A DNA stretch of 6,544 nt from an uncultured Prevotellaceae bacterium (lineage in GTDB: Bacteria; Bacteroidota; Bacteroidia; Bacteroidales; Bacteroidaceae): positions 1 through 6,544 of the forward strand of contig CAMNHS010000077.1 in the NCBI GenBank assembly GCA_946539635.1, in the 5' to 3' direction. Shown here in pieces: positions 1 through 6,045 of this stretch. Positions within the stretch are counted from its first letter, which is position 1. The number at the start of each line of letters is the position of its first letter. The notes beneath the pieces are model-generated. The model worked only from the letters and a program-made list of their open reading frames with translations, was not told the origin of the DNA and ran no database searches. The position numbers and the translations under genes were made by a program.

Positions 1-866
1 CCGAATGCGTTGAGCTCCTTTTCGTTGGAGCGCCAGTCCTTATCTACTTTGACGAATGTCTCAAGGTAGATTTTTTTATCGAAGAATTTCTCTAAAGCTT
101 TGCGCGCCTCAGTACTTACCTTCTTTATCGCAACTCCCTGATGACCTATTATGATACCCTTCTGTGAGTCACGCTCAACAAAGATGGTCACCATTATATG
201 AATGCGGTTATCATCCTCTTTGAACGAGTCACATCTTACCTCAACAGAGTAAGGTATCTCCTTGTCATAATAAAGCAAAATCTTCTCTCTTACAATCTCT
301 GTGACAAAGAAACGTGCAGGCTTGTCTGTCAGCTGGTCTTTGTCGAAGAATGGGGGGGAGTCGGGGAGTAGTTCCTTTATTCGGTTCAGCAAGATGTCTG
401 TGCCGAATTTATTCTTTGCCGAGATAGGTAGTATCTCTGCGTTTGGCAATAAACTATGCCACTTCTCGACTATAGCGCCCAAATCGTTGTTGTTCGATTG
501 GTCAATCTTGTTGATAAGCAGTATTACAGGCTGGCTAATCTTTGCCACCTTGTCAAGAAAGTCCTTGTTCTTCTCAGGGTCTTCCACAACATCTGTTACA
601 TACAGCAACACATCAGCATCCGTCAGTGCTGACTCCGAGAAGGCAAGCATAGACTCCTGCAGTTTGTAGTTAGGCTTTATCACACCTGGAGTGTCTGAGA
701 ATACAATCTGCATCTCTGGGGTGTTTACTATTCCCATGATGCGATGGCGTGTTGTCTGTGCCTTGAAGGTGGCAATAGAAATACGCTCACCAACCAATTG
801 GTTCATGAGCGTACTCTTACCGACGTTGGGATTGCCAACGATATTTACGAATCCTGCTTTATGCAT
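1..866 (-). CDS. era: GTPase Era, ribosome assembly factor (3' end cut off by the window)
   Basis: Era is a GTPase that binds the 3' end of 16S rRNA through a KH domain and helps mature the 30S subunit at the inner face of the membrane. I translated this frame by hand from the ATG at 864-866. It shows G1 GNPNVGKST (residues 11-19), the Era switch I signature KAQTTRHRI (35-43), G3 SDTPG (57-61), G4 NKID (119-122), G5 ISAK (148-151) and a C-terminal KH domain with GHQG at 241-244, then VKVDKDW and KELNAFG at the edge. The window holds 288 full codons plus two bases. The family is about 290-300 residues long, so only a few residues are missing. The start overlaps the end of fabH by 8 nt, which implies translational coupling. 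In switch I the usual Ser-Pro before KAQTTR is Ala-Thr-Phe here. In related genomes der (engA) often follows, but that lies outside the window. Confidence 0.97.
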   Translation of the reverse strand, partial: MHKAGFVNIVGNPNVGKSTLMNQLVGERISIATFKAQTTRHRIMGIVNTPEMQIVFSDTPGVIKPNYKLQESMLAFSESALTDADVLLYVTDVVEDPEKNKDFLDKVAKISQPVILLINKIDQSNNNDLGAIVEKWHSLLPNAEILPISAKNKFGTDILLNRIKELLPDSPPFFDKDQLTDKPARFFVTEIVREKILLYYDKEIPYSVEVRCDSFKEDDNRIHIMVTIFVERDSQKGIIIGHQGVAIKKVSTEARKALEKFFDKKIYLETFVKVDKDWRSNEKELNAF

Positions 867-1878
867 TTTTTCCGACCTTGTCACCGTCATAGCCCCATTT
901 ATAGAAGCTTGCACCATGTACGAAGCCTGCACCAAATGCTGTCAGGAGGATATTATCACCCTTCTTGAGCTTCTTCTCGAAGTCCCACAGAGCAAGAGCA
1001 ATAGAAGCAGCGCTCGTATTGCCGTAATGTTCTATGTTTACGAGAATCTTGTCCATCGGAGTCTCAAGACGCTTCGCAACAGCCTCGATGATACGCATAT
1101 TAGCCTCATGTGGTATGAGCCAGTTGACGTCATCCATAGCAAGGTTGTTACGCTTCATTATCTCCTGTATGTCATCAGCCATAGAGGTAACGGCATAGCG
1201 GAATACTGTGCGTCCTTCCTGATAGACATAGTGCATTCTGTGATCTACGGTATAGTGAGATGCCGGACAAACAGAGCCACCAGCCTTCATGTGGAGGAAT
1301 GGAAGCCCTAAACCGTCTGTTCTGAGGAAAGAATCCTGGAAACCGATACCCTCTTCTTCTGTTGCTTCAACCAAGACAGATGCTGCTCCGTCGCCAAACA
1401 GAACACAAGTCTGACGATCCTGATAGTCAACCATTGATGACATCTTCTCGGCGGCTACGCAGATGATTCTCTTGTAGCGTCCGGATTGTATCATGGCTGA
1501 TGCCATATCAAGAATATATAGGAATCCGCAGCATGCGCATGATACATCGAAGCCGTGGGCTTGTTTCAGTCCAAGTTTTCCTATGATAATAGAGGCATTA
1601 GAAGGGAAGTGGTAGTCACTTGTTGTGGTAGCACAGATGACGCAGTCAATTGTCTGTGGATCAACCTGTGTCTTTGCCAACAACTGGCGACATGCCTTAC
1701 GTGCCATATAAGCCGATCCCAAACCTTCTTCGTTCAGGATACGGCGTTCCTTGATACCTACGCGAGTGTATATCCACTCGTCATTGGTATCTACCATACG
1801 AGACAATTCCTCGTTGGTAAGGATATATTCAGGAACGTAACCGCCAATGCCTGTTATAACAGCATTTACTTTGCTCAT
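859..1878 (-). CDS. fabH: 3-oxoacyl-[acyl-carrier-protein] synthase III (KAS III)
   Basis: FabH condenses an acyl-CoA starter with malonyl-ACP to begin type II fatty-acid synthesis in the cytoplasm. The 339-residue product carries the full thiolase-fold catalytic triad: Cys116 in DVSCACCGF (111-119), His257 in WLIPHEANMRII and Asn287 in HYGNTSAAS. It also has TRVGIKER near residue 38, FGDGAAS at 161-167 and the C-terminal AFGAGFVHG. It is somewhat longer than the E. coli enzyme (317). Part of the difference is a longer loop around 190-222 (GLPFLHMKAGGS to YQEG), which as I recall is common in Bacteroidetes FabH. The catalytic cysteine is flanked by two more cysteines (114 and 117), which is unusual. 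The ATG overlaps the rpmF stop as ATGA, and the gene end overlaps era by 8 nt, so it sits inside one operon. No plsX lies between rpmF and fabH, unlike in E. coli. A branched-chain or acetyl starter preference cannot be read from the sequence. Confidence 0.97.
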   Translation of the reverse strand: MSKVNAVITGIGGYVPEYILTNEELSRMVDTNDEWIYTRVGIKERRILNEEGLGSAYMARKACRQLLAKTQVDPQTIDCVICATTTSDYHFPSNASIIIGKLGLKQAHGFDVSCACCGFLYILDMASAMIQSGRYKRIICVAAEKMSSMVDYQDRQTCVLFGDGAASVLVEATEEEGIGFQDSFLRTDGLGLPFLHMKAGGSVCPASHYTVDHRMHYVYQEGRTVFRYAVTSMADDIQEIMKRNNLAMDDVNWLIPHEANMRIIEAVAKRLETPMDKILVNIEHYGNTSAASIALALWDFEKKLKKGDNILLTAFGAGFVHGASFYKWGYDGDKVGKNA

Positions 1879-2060
1879 GCTTCCTCTACTTGTTCAATAG
1901 CCTGCTTTCCACGATACTGTCCACATGTAGGACATACTGTGTGGTAAACGTAGTAAGCACCACAGTTAGGGCAGATAGCCAGTGTAGGAGCTACTGCCTT
2001 GTCATGAGTACGACGCTTGAGAGTGCGAGTCTTTGACTGTCTTCTTTTAGGATGTGCCAT
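1875..2060 (-). CDS. rpmF: 50S ribosomal protein L32 (zinc-ribbon form)
   Basis: This is the small, basic L32 protein of the large ribosomal subunit, 61 residues long, which is the normal size. The start MAHPKRRQSKTRT is the family signature. A zinc ribbon follows, with paired cysteines Cys30/Cys33 and Cys43/Cys46 (CPNC and CPTC). This is therefore the zinc-binding form and not the cysteine-free paralog some bacteria make under zinc limitation. It lies 25 nt downstream of the DUF177 gene and overlaps fabH by ATGA. The yceD-rpmF pair is widely conserved and supports co-transcription from the promoter ahead of yceD. I see no separate promoter in the 25-nt gap. Confidence 0.98.
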   Translation of the reverse strand: MAHPKRRQSKTRTLKRRTHDKAVAPTLAICPNCGAYYVYHTVCPTCGQYRGKQAIEQVEEA

Positions 2061-2085
2061 TTTTCTTTACTAATTTTAGACAATT

Positions 2086-2622
2086 TTACTTTTTTAGTTT
2101 ACTTAATGCTGCCCAGCGTGGGTCAATAGTATCATCGTCATCGATATCGGTAATCTCATCACCACTTCGGGTGGCTGACAGCTCTTCGAGCTTCTTTGTC
2201 ATCGCAGCATTGCATTTTCCAGGTGCATGAACGTGCTTAATGGGTATTGCCAATACTATTGTCTCGTAGATTATCCAAGGGAGTGAGAGGATGCCTTGAT
2301 TCTCATCCACCACTATTACCTCGTCATCAACGCCAGACTCAGTGCCCAGCTTTACTATGTAACTGCATTGCCCCTTTATAGGTTGCTCCATGTCGTCTAA
2401 ACAAAGGTCACACGGAATAGTGACGTTGCCCTCAATAGTGAATGATAGGGCAAACTGTTCGGATGGCATCTTGCTAAGAAGCACTGTCGTCGTTACCGTT
2501 CCATGCTGTATTTCAGCATCGTCAAGAGCATTGAAATATTTGTCATCAAGCACTAAAGTGAACTCTTTCGAATCCTCTGTCATAGCCCTCAGGTCAATAT
2601 CAAGCATCTCAAAACTGGACAT
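2086..2622 (-). CDS. yceD: DUF177/YceD family protein, linked to 23S rRNA and the 50S subunit
   Basis: This 178-residue acidic protein belongs to the DUF177 (YceD) family, whose members are almost always encoded beside rpmF. Bacterial and plastid homologues are known to be needed for normal 23S rRNA accumulation, although the molecular activity is not settled. Visible family marks are the central Cys-X2-Cys motif CDLCLDDM (Cys71/Cys74), Cys86, the core LGTESGVDDEVIVVDENQG (residues 92-110), the stretch ILSLPWIIYETIVLAIPIKH (111-130) and the terminal IDPRWAALSKLKK. I chose the ATG at 2620-2622 because the opening MSSF...DIDLRAM matches the usual Bacteroidetes start. The alternative is Met6 at 2605-2607. 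The promoter TAccTTTG ends only 8 nt before the ATG, so the mRNA would have almost no leader. It heads the operon yceD-rpmF-fabH-era. Confidence 0.93.
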   Translation of the reverse strand: MSSFEMLDIDLRAMTEDSKEFTLVLDDKYFNALDDAEIQHGTVTTTVLLSKMPSEQFALSFTIEGNVTIPCDLCLDDMEQPIKGQCSYIVKLGTESGVDDEVIVVDENQGILSLPWIIYETIVLAIPIKHVHAPGKCNAAMTKKLEELSATRSGDEITDIDDDDTIDPRWAALSKLKK

Positions 2623-2630
2623 TCAGGCCA

Positions 2631-2662
2631 CAAAGGTACGATTTTTTTTTTAATTGAACAAA
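2631..2662 (-). promoter_or_regulatory. Bacteroidetes-type promoter of the yceD-rpmF-fabH-era operon
   Basis: On the minus strand, TTTG (2662-2659) is followed after 20 nt by TACCTTTG (2638-2631). This fits the sigma-ABfr consensus of a -33 TTTG and a -7 TAnnTTTG. The spacer contains a run of ten A residues on this strand. Transcription would be expected to start about 4-7 nt past the -7 box, at roughly 2624-2627, which leaves only a few nucleotides before the ATG at 2622. The start point is inferred, not measured. Confidence 0.72.
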
Positions 2663-2676
2663 TTTTTTTGATATTT

Positions 2677-2708
2677 CTTGGTTTTTTGCTCTCTTATTCG
2701 TATCTTTG
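2677..2708 (+). promoter_or_regulatory. Bacteroidetes-type promoter of the dipeptidase lipoprotein gene
   Basis: CTTG (2677-2680), a 20-nt spacer and TATCTTTG (2701-2708) match the -33/-7 consensus used by Bacteroidetes housekeeping sigma. Transcription would start near 2713-2715, giving a leader of about 18-20 nt to the ATG at 2733. The -33 element lies only 14 bp from the -33 element of the opposing yceD promoter, so the two share a T-rich interval and a regulator bound there could affect both. Confidence 0.65.
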
Positions 2709-2732
2709 TTCCCCGAATGACATAGGTAAATA

Positions 2733-3539
2733 ATGAATTATATTATGAAACAAACGAAACTTTGGTTGTTTTTTGCAACACTATTCTTGCTTTGTGGAAC
2801 AGGAGCGTTGACAGGTTGTAGTGGTGATGATTCAAATGCAGCGGCGGTAAGCCCTACTGATGATAACAGCCAGTTCGTAAACCTCACAGACGCTGTGCCG
2901 GATGCTATTCTTGAAATTCGCTATTTCAGTACCTATAACTTCGTGGGGCAGCGCATTGACGGCTACGAGGAACCGACGGCTTTGCTGACTCGCCAGGCTG
3001 CTGACTCACTGAAGGCTGTCAGTGACGAGTTGTGTAAGCAGGGGTATAGGTTGAAGATATATGATGCCTACCGCCCACAGAAGGCTGTTGACCACTTTGT
3101 ACGCTGGGCACAGAACCTCAACGACACGAAGATGAAGCAATATTTCTACCCTGACCTTGACAAAAGCGTGCTCTTTGAGCAGGAGTACATCTACGAGCGC
3201 AGCGGCCATACACGCGGCTCTACTGTTGACCTGACCCTCTTCGATATGGCGACGGAGAAGGAACTCGACATGGGCGGCACCTTCGACTGGTTCGGTCCTG
3301 AGAGTCATCCAGACTTCTGCGGCAATCCAGCGACAGGAGAATATACAGGTGACAACCATAAGTCGCCTGCTAACCGCAGCATTACTGCTGAGCAGTTTGC
3401 ACATCGTATGATATTGCGTCGTGCGATGCTCGCCCACGGCTTCAAACCTATTGATACAGAGTGGTGGCACTTTACTTTGAAGAACGAACCGTTCCCTGAT
3501 ACCTATTTCACATTCCCAGTGAAGAAGATTGTGAGATAA
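2733..3539 (+). CDS. D-alanyl-D-alanine dipeptidase lipoprotein, VanX/DdpX family (peptidase M15D)
   Basis: This is a zinc metallopeptidase predicted to split D-Ala-D-Ala or related peptidoglycan-derived dipeptides in the cell envelope. The 268-residue product starts with a lipoprotein signal: a basic Lys6-Lys9 region, a hydrophobic core and the lipobox ALTGC with Cys29 as the lipidated residue. The catalytic domain has DAYRP (residues 111-115, Arg114), SGHTRGSTVDLTL (157-169) with zinc ligands His159 and Asp166, and EWWHF (243-247) with catalytic Glu243 and third ligand His246. After Cys29 comes Ser-Gly-Asp-Asp, acidic residues that may act as a Bacteroidetes surface-export signal. This is inferred. 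The start could also be Met5 at 2745, which gives a more typical signal peptide. In a Gram-negative cell this points to wall recycling or nutrient use, not vancomycin resistance: no vanH, vanA or vanRS-type neighbours are present. It is divergent from yceD and appears monocistronic. Confidence 0.93.
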   Translation: MNYIMKQTKLWLFFATLFLLCGTGALTGCSGDDSNAAAVSPTDDNSQFVNLTDAVPDAILEIRYFSTYNFVGQRIDGYEEPTALLTRQAADSLKAVSDELCKQGYRLKIYDAYRPQKAVDHFVRWAQNLNDTKMKQYFYPDLDKSVLFEQEYIYERSGHTRGSTVDLTLFDMATEKELDMGGTFDWFGPESHPDFCGNPATGEYTGDNHKSPANRSITAEQFAHRMILRRAMLAHGFKPIDTEWWHFTLKNEPFPDTYFTFPVKKIVR

Positions 3540-3568
3540 GGGTTAAGGGTTAAAGACCTGAAACCTGA

Positions 3569-3694
3569 ATGCGCCCAAAGCGACCTGTGATGTCAAGTCA
3601 ATGTTGCTTCTGCGAAGAGGCTTAGACAGAACAGGGAGAACTTGGGAGTATCGACGAAGTCAAACTTGAAACTAAAAAGAGTTTCTTTTTATAA
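3569..3694 (+). pseudogene. Possible remnant ORF or dispersed intergenic element, interrupted by TAG
   Basis: From the ATG at 3569 the frame reads 18 codons, MRPKRPVMSSQCCFCEEA, to an in-frame TAG at 3623-3625. It then stays open for 22 further codons, TEQGELGSIDEVKLETKKSF and two more residues, to TAA at 3692. I do not recognise a protein family. The stretch may be a decayed small gene, or a non-coding repeat that happens to be open. The end of the frame overlaps the hairpin at 3668-3690. Low confidence that it was ever a gene. Confidence 0.2.
3668..3690 (+). terminator. AT-rich hairpin with T-tract, possible terminator after the dipeptidase gene
   Basis: GAAACT (3668-3673) pairs perfectly with AGTTTC (3680-3685) across a 6-nt loop and is followed by five T residues. 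An alternative fold pairs AAAAAGA (3674-3680) with TCTTTTT (3684-3690). Either stem is short and AT-rich, and it lies about 130 nt after the dipeptidase stop, so termination here is plausible but weak. Confidence 0.4.
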
Positions 3695-3708
3695 AAAATG
3701 TGAAATTA

Positions 3709-3739
3709 TTTGTGCTTTCAGGAAAAAAACGTATCTTTG
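3709..3739 (+). promoter_or_regulatory. Bacteroidetes-type promoter of the EF-G2 gene
   Basis: TTTG (3709-3712), a 19-nt spacer and TATCTTTG (3732-3739) match the Bacteroidetes -33/-7 consensus very well. Transcription would start near 3744-3746, leaving an AT-rich 5' leader of about 83 nt before the ATG at 3829. In Bacteroides thetaiotaomicron the homologous gene is activated by the carbon-limitation regulator Cur (BT4338). I cannot identify a Cur site here from sequence alone. Confidence 0.75.
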
Positions 3740-3828
3740 CAATCGCGACGCTTTTTTAAAAAGGTCAAAGGTCAATAACTTATAACCAATAAACATTTTT
3801 AATATATCAACCTAAATAATTAAGAACT

Positions 3829-5988
3829 ATGCGAGTTTATCAAACAAACGAAATCAAAAACATTGCTCTCCTTGGCAATGACGGCTCAGGTAAGACCACT
3901 CTGACAGAAAGCTTGCTTTATGAAGCAGGCGTTATCAGCAGACGTGGTCGCATCACTCAGAAAAATACTGTTTCCGACTACTTCCCAGTGGAACAGGAGT
4001 ATGGTTATTCTGTCTTCTCTACTGTATATAATGTAGAGTGGAACAACAAGAAGTTGAATATGATTGACTGCCCAGGAAGTGATGACTTCGTTGGTGCAGC
4101 CCTCACAGCTTTGGAGGTGACAGATACCTGTGTGCTGCTGCTAAATGGTCAGTATGGCCCAGAGGTAGGTACTCAGAACCACTTCCGCTATACCGAGAAA
4201 CTGAAAAAGCCTGTTATATTCCTCGTCAACCAGCTGGATGGTGAGAAGTGTGACTATCATGGCACTCTCGAGAAACTGAAGGATATCTATGGTCCAAAGG
4301 TTATTCCTATTCAGTATCCTCTCAATGAAGGTCCTAACTTCAATGCCCTCATCGACGTCCTGTTGATGAAGAAATATTCATGGGGTCCGGAAGGTGGTGC
4401 TCCTACTATCGAGGATATCCCAGCAGAAGAGAAGGATAAGGCACTGGAGATGCACAAAGCTCTCGTTGAGGCTGCTGCTGAGAATGACGAGGGACTGATG
4501 GAGAAATATTTCGAGACAGAGACACTGTCAGAAGACGAGTTGCGTGAGGGTATCCGCAAGGGTCTCGTAACACGTTCTATCTTCCCTGTTTTTTGCGTTT
4601 GTGCAGGCAAGTGTATGGGGGTTCGCCGTCTGATGGAATTCCTGGGTAATGTAGTTCCTTTCGTTGACGAGATGCCAAAGGTTCACAATACTCGTGGCGA
4701 GGAAGTAAAGGTTGACGCTAATGGCCCTACTTCTCTCTATTTCTTCAAGACAGGTGTTGAGCCACACATTGGTGAGGTGCAGTACTTCAAGGTTATGAGC
4801 GGAAAGGTAAAGCCAGGTGACGACCTTACAAATGCCGACAGAGGAACAAAGGAACGCATCGGACAGATATTCACATGTGCTGGAGCACAGCGTGTGCCTG
4901 TTGACGAGATGGTGGCTGGTGATATTGGCTGTACAGTGAAACTGAAAGATGTCAAGACAGGAAATACCTTGAATGGCAAGGACTGCGAAAACCGATTCGA
5001 CTTCGTGAAATATCCTAATTCAAAGTATTCTCGTGCTATCAAGGCAAAGAAGGAAGCAGATACAGAGAAGATGATGAGTGCCCTCACCCGTATGCGTCAG
5101 GAAGACCCAACATGGGTTGTGGAGCAGTCAAAGGAACTTCGCCAGACAATCGTTCACGGACAGGGTGAGTTCCATCTGCGTACCCTCAAGTGGCGTCTCG
5201 AGAACCTCGATAAGATTGAGGTGGAATATCTTGAGCCACGCATTCCTTATCGTGAGACAATCACCAAGAGTGCTCAGGCAGACTATCGTCATAAGAAACA
5301 GTCAGGTGGTGCAGGCCAGTTTGGTGAAGTACACATGATTGTAGAGCCTTATGCTGACGGTATGCCAGATCCTACAACATACAAACTCAATGGTCAGGAT
5401 GTGAAGATGAACATCAAGTCACGTGAAGAAGTTGACTTGGAGTGGGGTGGTAAACTCGTATTCATAAATACTGTTGTCGGTGGTGCTATTGATATGCGTT
5501 TCATGCCAGCCATCCTGAAGGGTGTTATGGAGAAGATGGAACGTGGTCCGCTGACAGGCTCTTATGCACGCGACGTGCGCGTCATTGTTTATGATGGCAA
5601 GATGCACCCAGTTGACTCTAACGAATTGTCATTCATGCTTGCAGCACGTAACGCTTTCTCTGAGGCGTTCAAGAAGGCTAATCCAAAGATTCTGGAGCCT
5701 ATCTATGACCTCGAGGTTTATGTGCCTGCTGATATGACTGGTGATGTAATGTCCGACCTGCAGGGCCGTCGTGCTATGATAATGGGTATGGATATGGAGA
5801 ATGGTTATCAGAAGCTTCAGGCAAAAATACCTCTCAAGGAACTGTCTAACTACTCTGTGGCACTCAGTTCTCTCACAGGTGGTCGTGCAAGCTTCAATGC
5901 AAGCTTTGCTTCATATGAACTCATGCCAAGCGACCTGCAGCAGCAGTTGATAGCAGAGAATGCTGCTAACAATAGCGAAGAGGAGTAA
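3829..5988 (+). CDS. fusA2: Elongation factor G paralog (EF-G2) with a degenerate GTPase centre
   Basis: This 719-residue protein has the full EF-G layout: G domain (about 1-285), domain II (about 295-385), domain III (about 400-465), domain IV (about 465-620) and domain V (about 620-705). EF-G moves tRNA and mRNA through the ribosome. The G motifs are altered. The P-loop is GNDGSGKT (16-23) in place of AHxDxGKT. Switch I has EQEYGYS (55-61) in place of the ERERGIT type. G3 is DCPGSDD (80-86), so the catalytic His of DTPGH is Ser84. G4 is NQLD (134-137) in place of NKMD, and G5 has Cys258 where Ser is usual. Domain IV keeps KKQSGGAGQFGEV (489-501) and the loop GKMHPVDSNE (590-599) with the translocation histidine His593. 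This pattern agrees with the Bacteroides EF-G2 reported to support translation without GTPase activity during carbon limitation and gut colonisation. The gene is monocistronic, with its own promoter and a terminator after it. A canonical fusA should exist elsewhere in the genome. Confidence 0.95.
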   Translation: MRVYQTNEIKNIALLGNDGSGKTTLTESLLYEAGVISRRGRITQKNTVSDYFPVEQEYGYSVFSTVYNVEWNNKKLNMIDCPGSDDFVGAALTALEVTDTCVLLLNGQYGPEVGTQNHFRYTEKLKKPVIFLVNQLDGEKCDYHGTLEKLKDIYGPKVIPIQYPLNEGPNFNALIDVLLMKKYSWGPEGGAPTIEDIPAEEKDKALEMHKALVEAAAENDEGLMEKYFETETLSEDELREGIRKGLVTRSIFPVFCVCAGKCMGVRRLMEFLGNVVPFVDEMPKVHNTRGEEVKVDANGPTSLYFFKTGVEPHIGEVQYFKVMSGKVKPGDDLTNADRGTKERIGQIFTCAGAQRVPVDEMVAGDIGCTVKLKDVKTGNTLNGKDCENRFDFVKYPNSKYSRAIKAKKEADTEKMMSALTRMRQEDPTWVVEQSKELRQTIVHGQGEFHLRTLKWRLENLDKIEVEYLEPRIPYRETITKSAQADYRHKKQSGGAGQFGEVHMIVEPYADGMPDPTTYKLNGQDVKMNIKSREEVDLEWGGKLVFINTVVGGAIDMRFMPAILKGVMEKMERGPLTGSYARDVRVIVYDGKMHPVDSNELSFMLAARNAFSEAFKKANPKILEPIYDLEVYVPADMTGDVMSDLQGRRAMIMGMDMENGYQKLQAKIPLKELSNYSVALSSLTGGRASFNASFASYELMPSDLQQQLIAENAANNSEEE

Positions 5989-6014
5989 TAAAACAACGAT
6001 AGAATAAAAAGAAT

Positions 6015-6045
6015 TTCGAGGTATCTCAATGTGAGGTACCTCGAA
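6015..6045 (+). terminator. Strong hairpin terminator between convergent EF-G2 and NnrD genes
   Basis: TTCGAGGTATCTC (6015-6027) pairs with GAGGTACCTCGAA (6033-6045) over 13 bp with a 5-nt loop and one U-G wobble, followed by ATTATTTT. It starts 26 nt after the EF-G2 stop. On the minus strand the same hairpin is followed by a CTTTTTAT tract, so it may end both transcripts. There the wobble becomes an A-C mismatch, which makes it weaker. Confidence 0.88.

Larger units (their letters stand above)
3540..3828. other. Gene-free interval between the dipeptidase and EF-G2 genes
   Basis: This 289-bp interval has no intact gene of convincing length. Its first part holds two short tandem duplications: GGGTTAA twice at about 3540-3553 and ACCTGAA twice at about 3556-3569. 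From 3569 to 3694 there is a small reading frame broken by one TAG. A hairpin with a T-tract lies at 3668-3690, the EF-G2 promoter at 3709-3739, and an AT-rich leader runs to the ATG at 3829. The leader contains AAGGTCA in tandem (about 3770-3784). I see no riboswitch family I can name in it. Confidence 0.8.

Noticed and set aside
301..669. Plus-strand open frame of 122 codons
   Set aside because: It lies antisense to the Era GTP-binding and linker regions. The serine-rich composition is typical of a reverse-strand shadow.
691..1311. Long plus-strand open frame of 206 codons
   Set aside because: It is antisense to fabH and the start of era, both with complete family motifs. The translation shows no recognisable domain, so it is a shadow frame.
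3006..3470. Minus-strand open frame of 154 codons
   Set aside because: It is antisense to the dipeptidase coding sequence, whose catalytic motifs fully explain the region.
2733..3539. Vancomycin-resistance vanX
   Set aside because: The catalytic motifs match the family, but the protein is a lipoprotein with no vanH, vanA, vanR or vanS neighbours in a Gram-negative context, so a resistance role is not supported.
3540..3553. Telomere-like GGGTTAA repeat
   Set aside because: There are only two copies, inside a bacterial chromosome next to a stop codon. It is a short tandem duplication and not a telomere.
3829..5988. Tetracycline-resistance ribosomal protection protein (TetQ/TetM type)
   Set aside because: These also have EF-G architecture, but they have intact GTPase motifs such as the DTPGH type and different domain IV loop sequences. 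This protein keeps the EF-G loop with GKMHPVDSNE and a degenerate G3.
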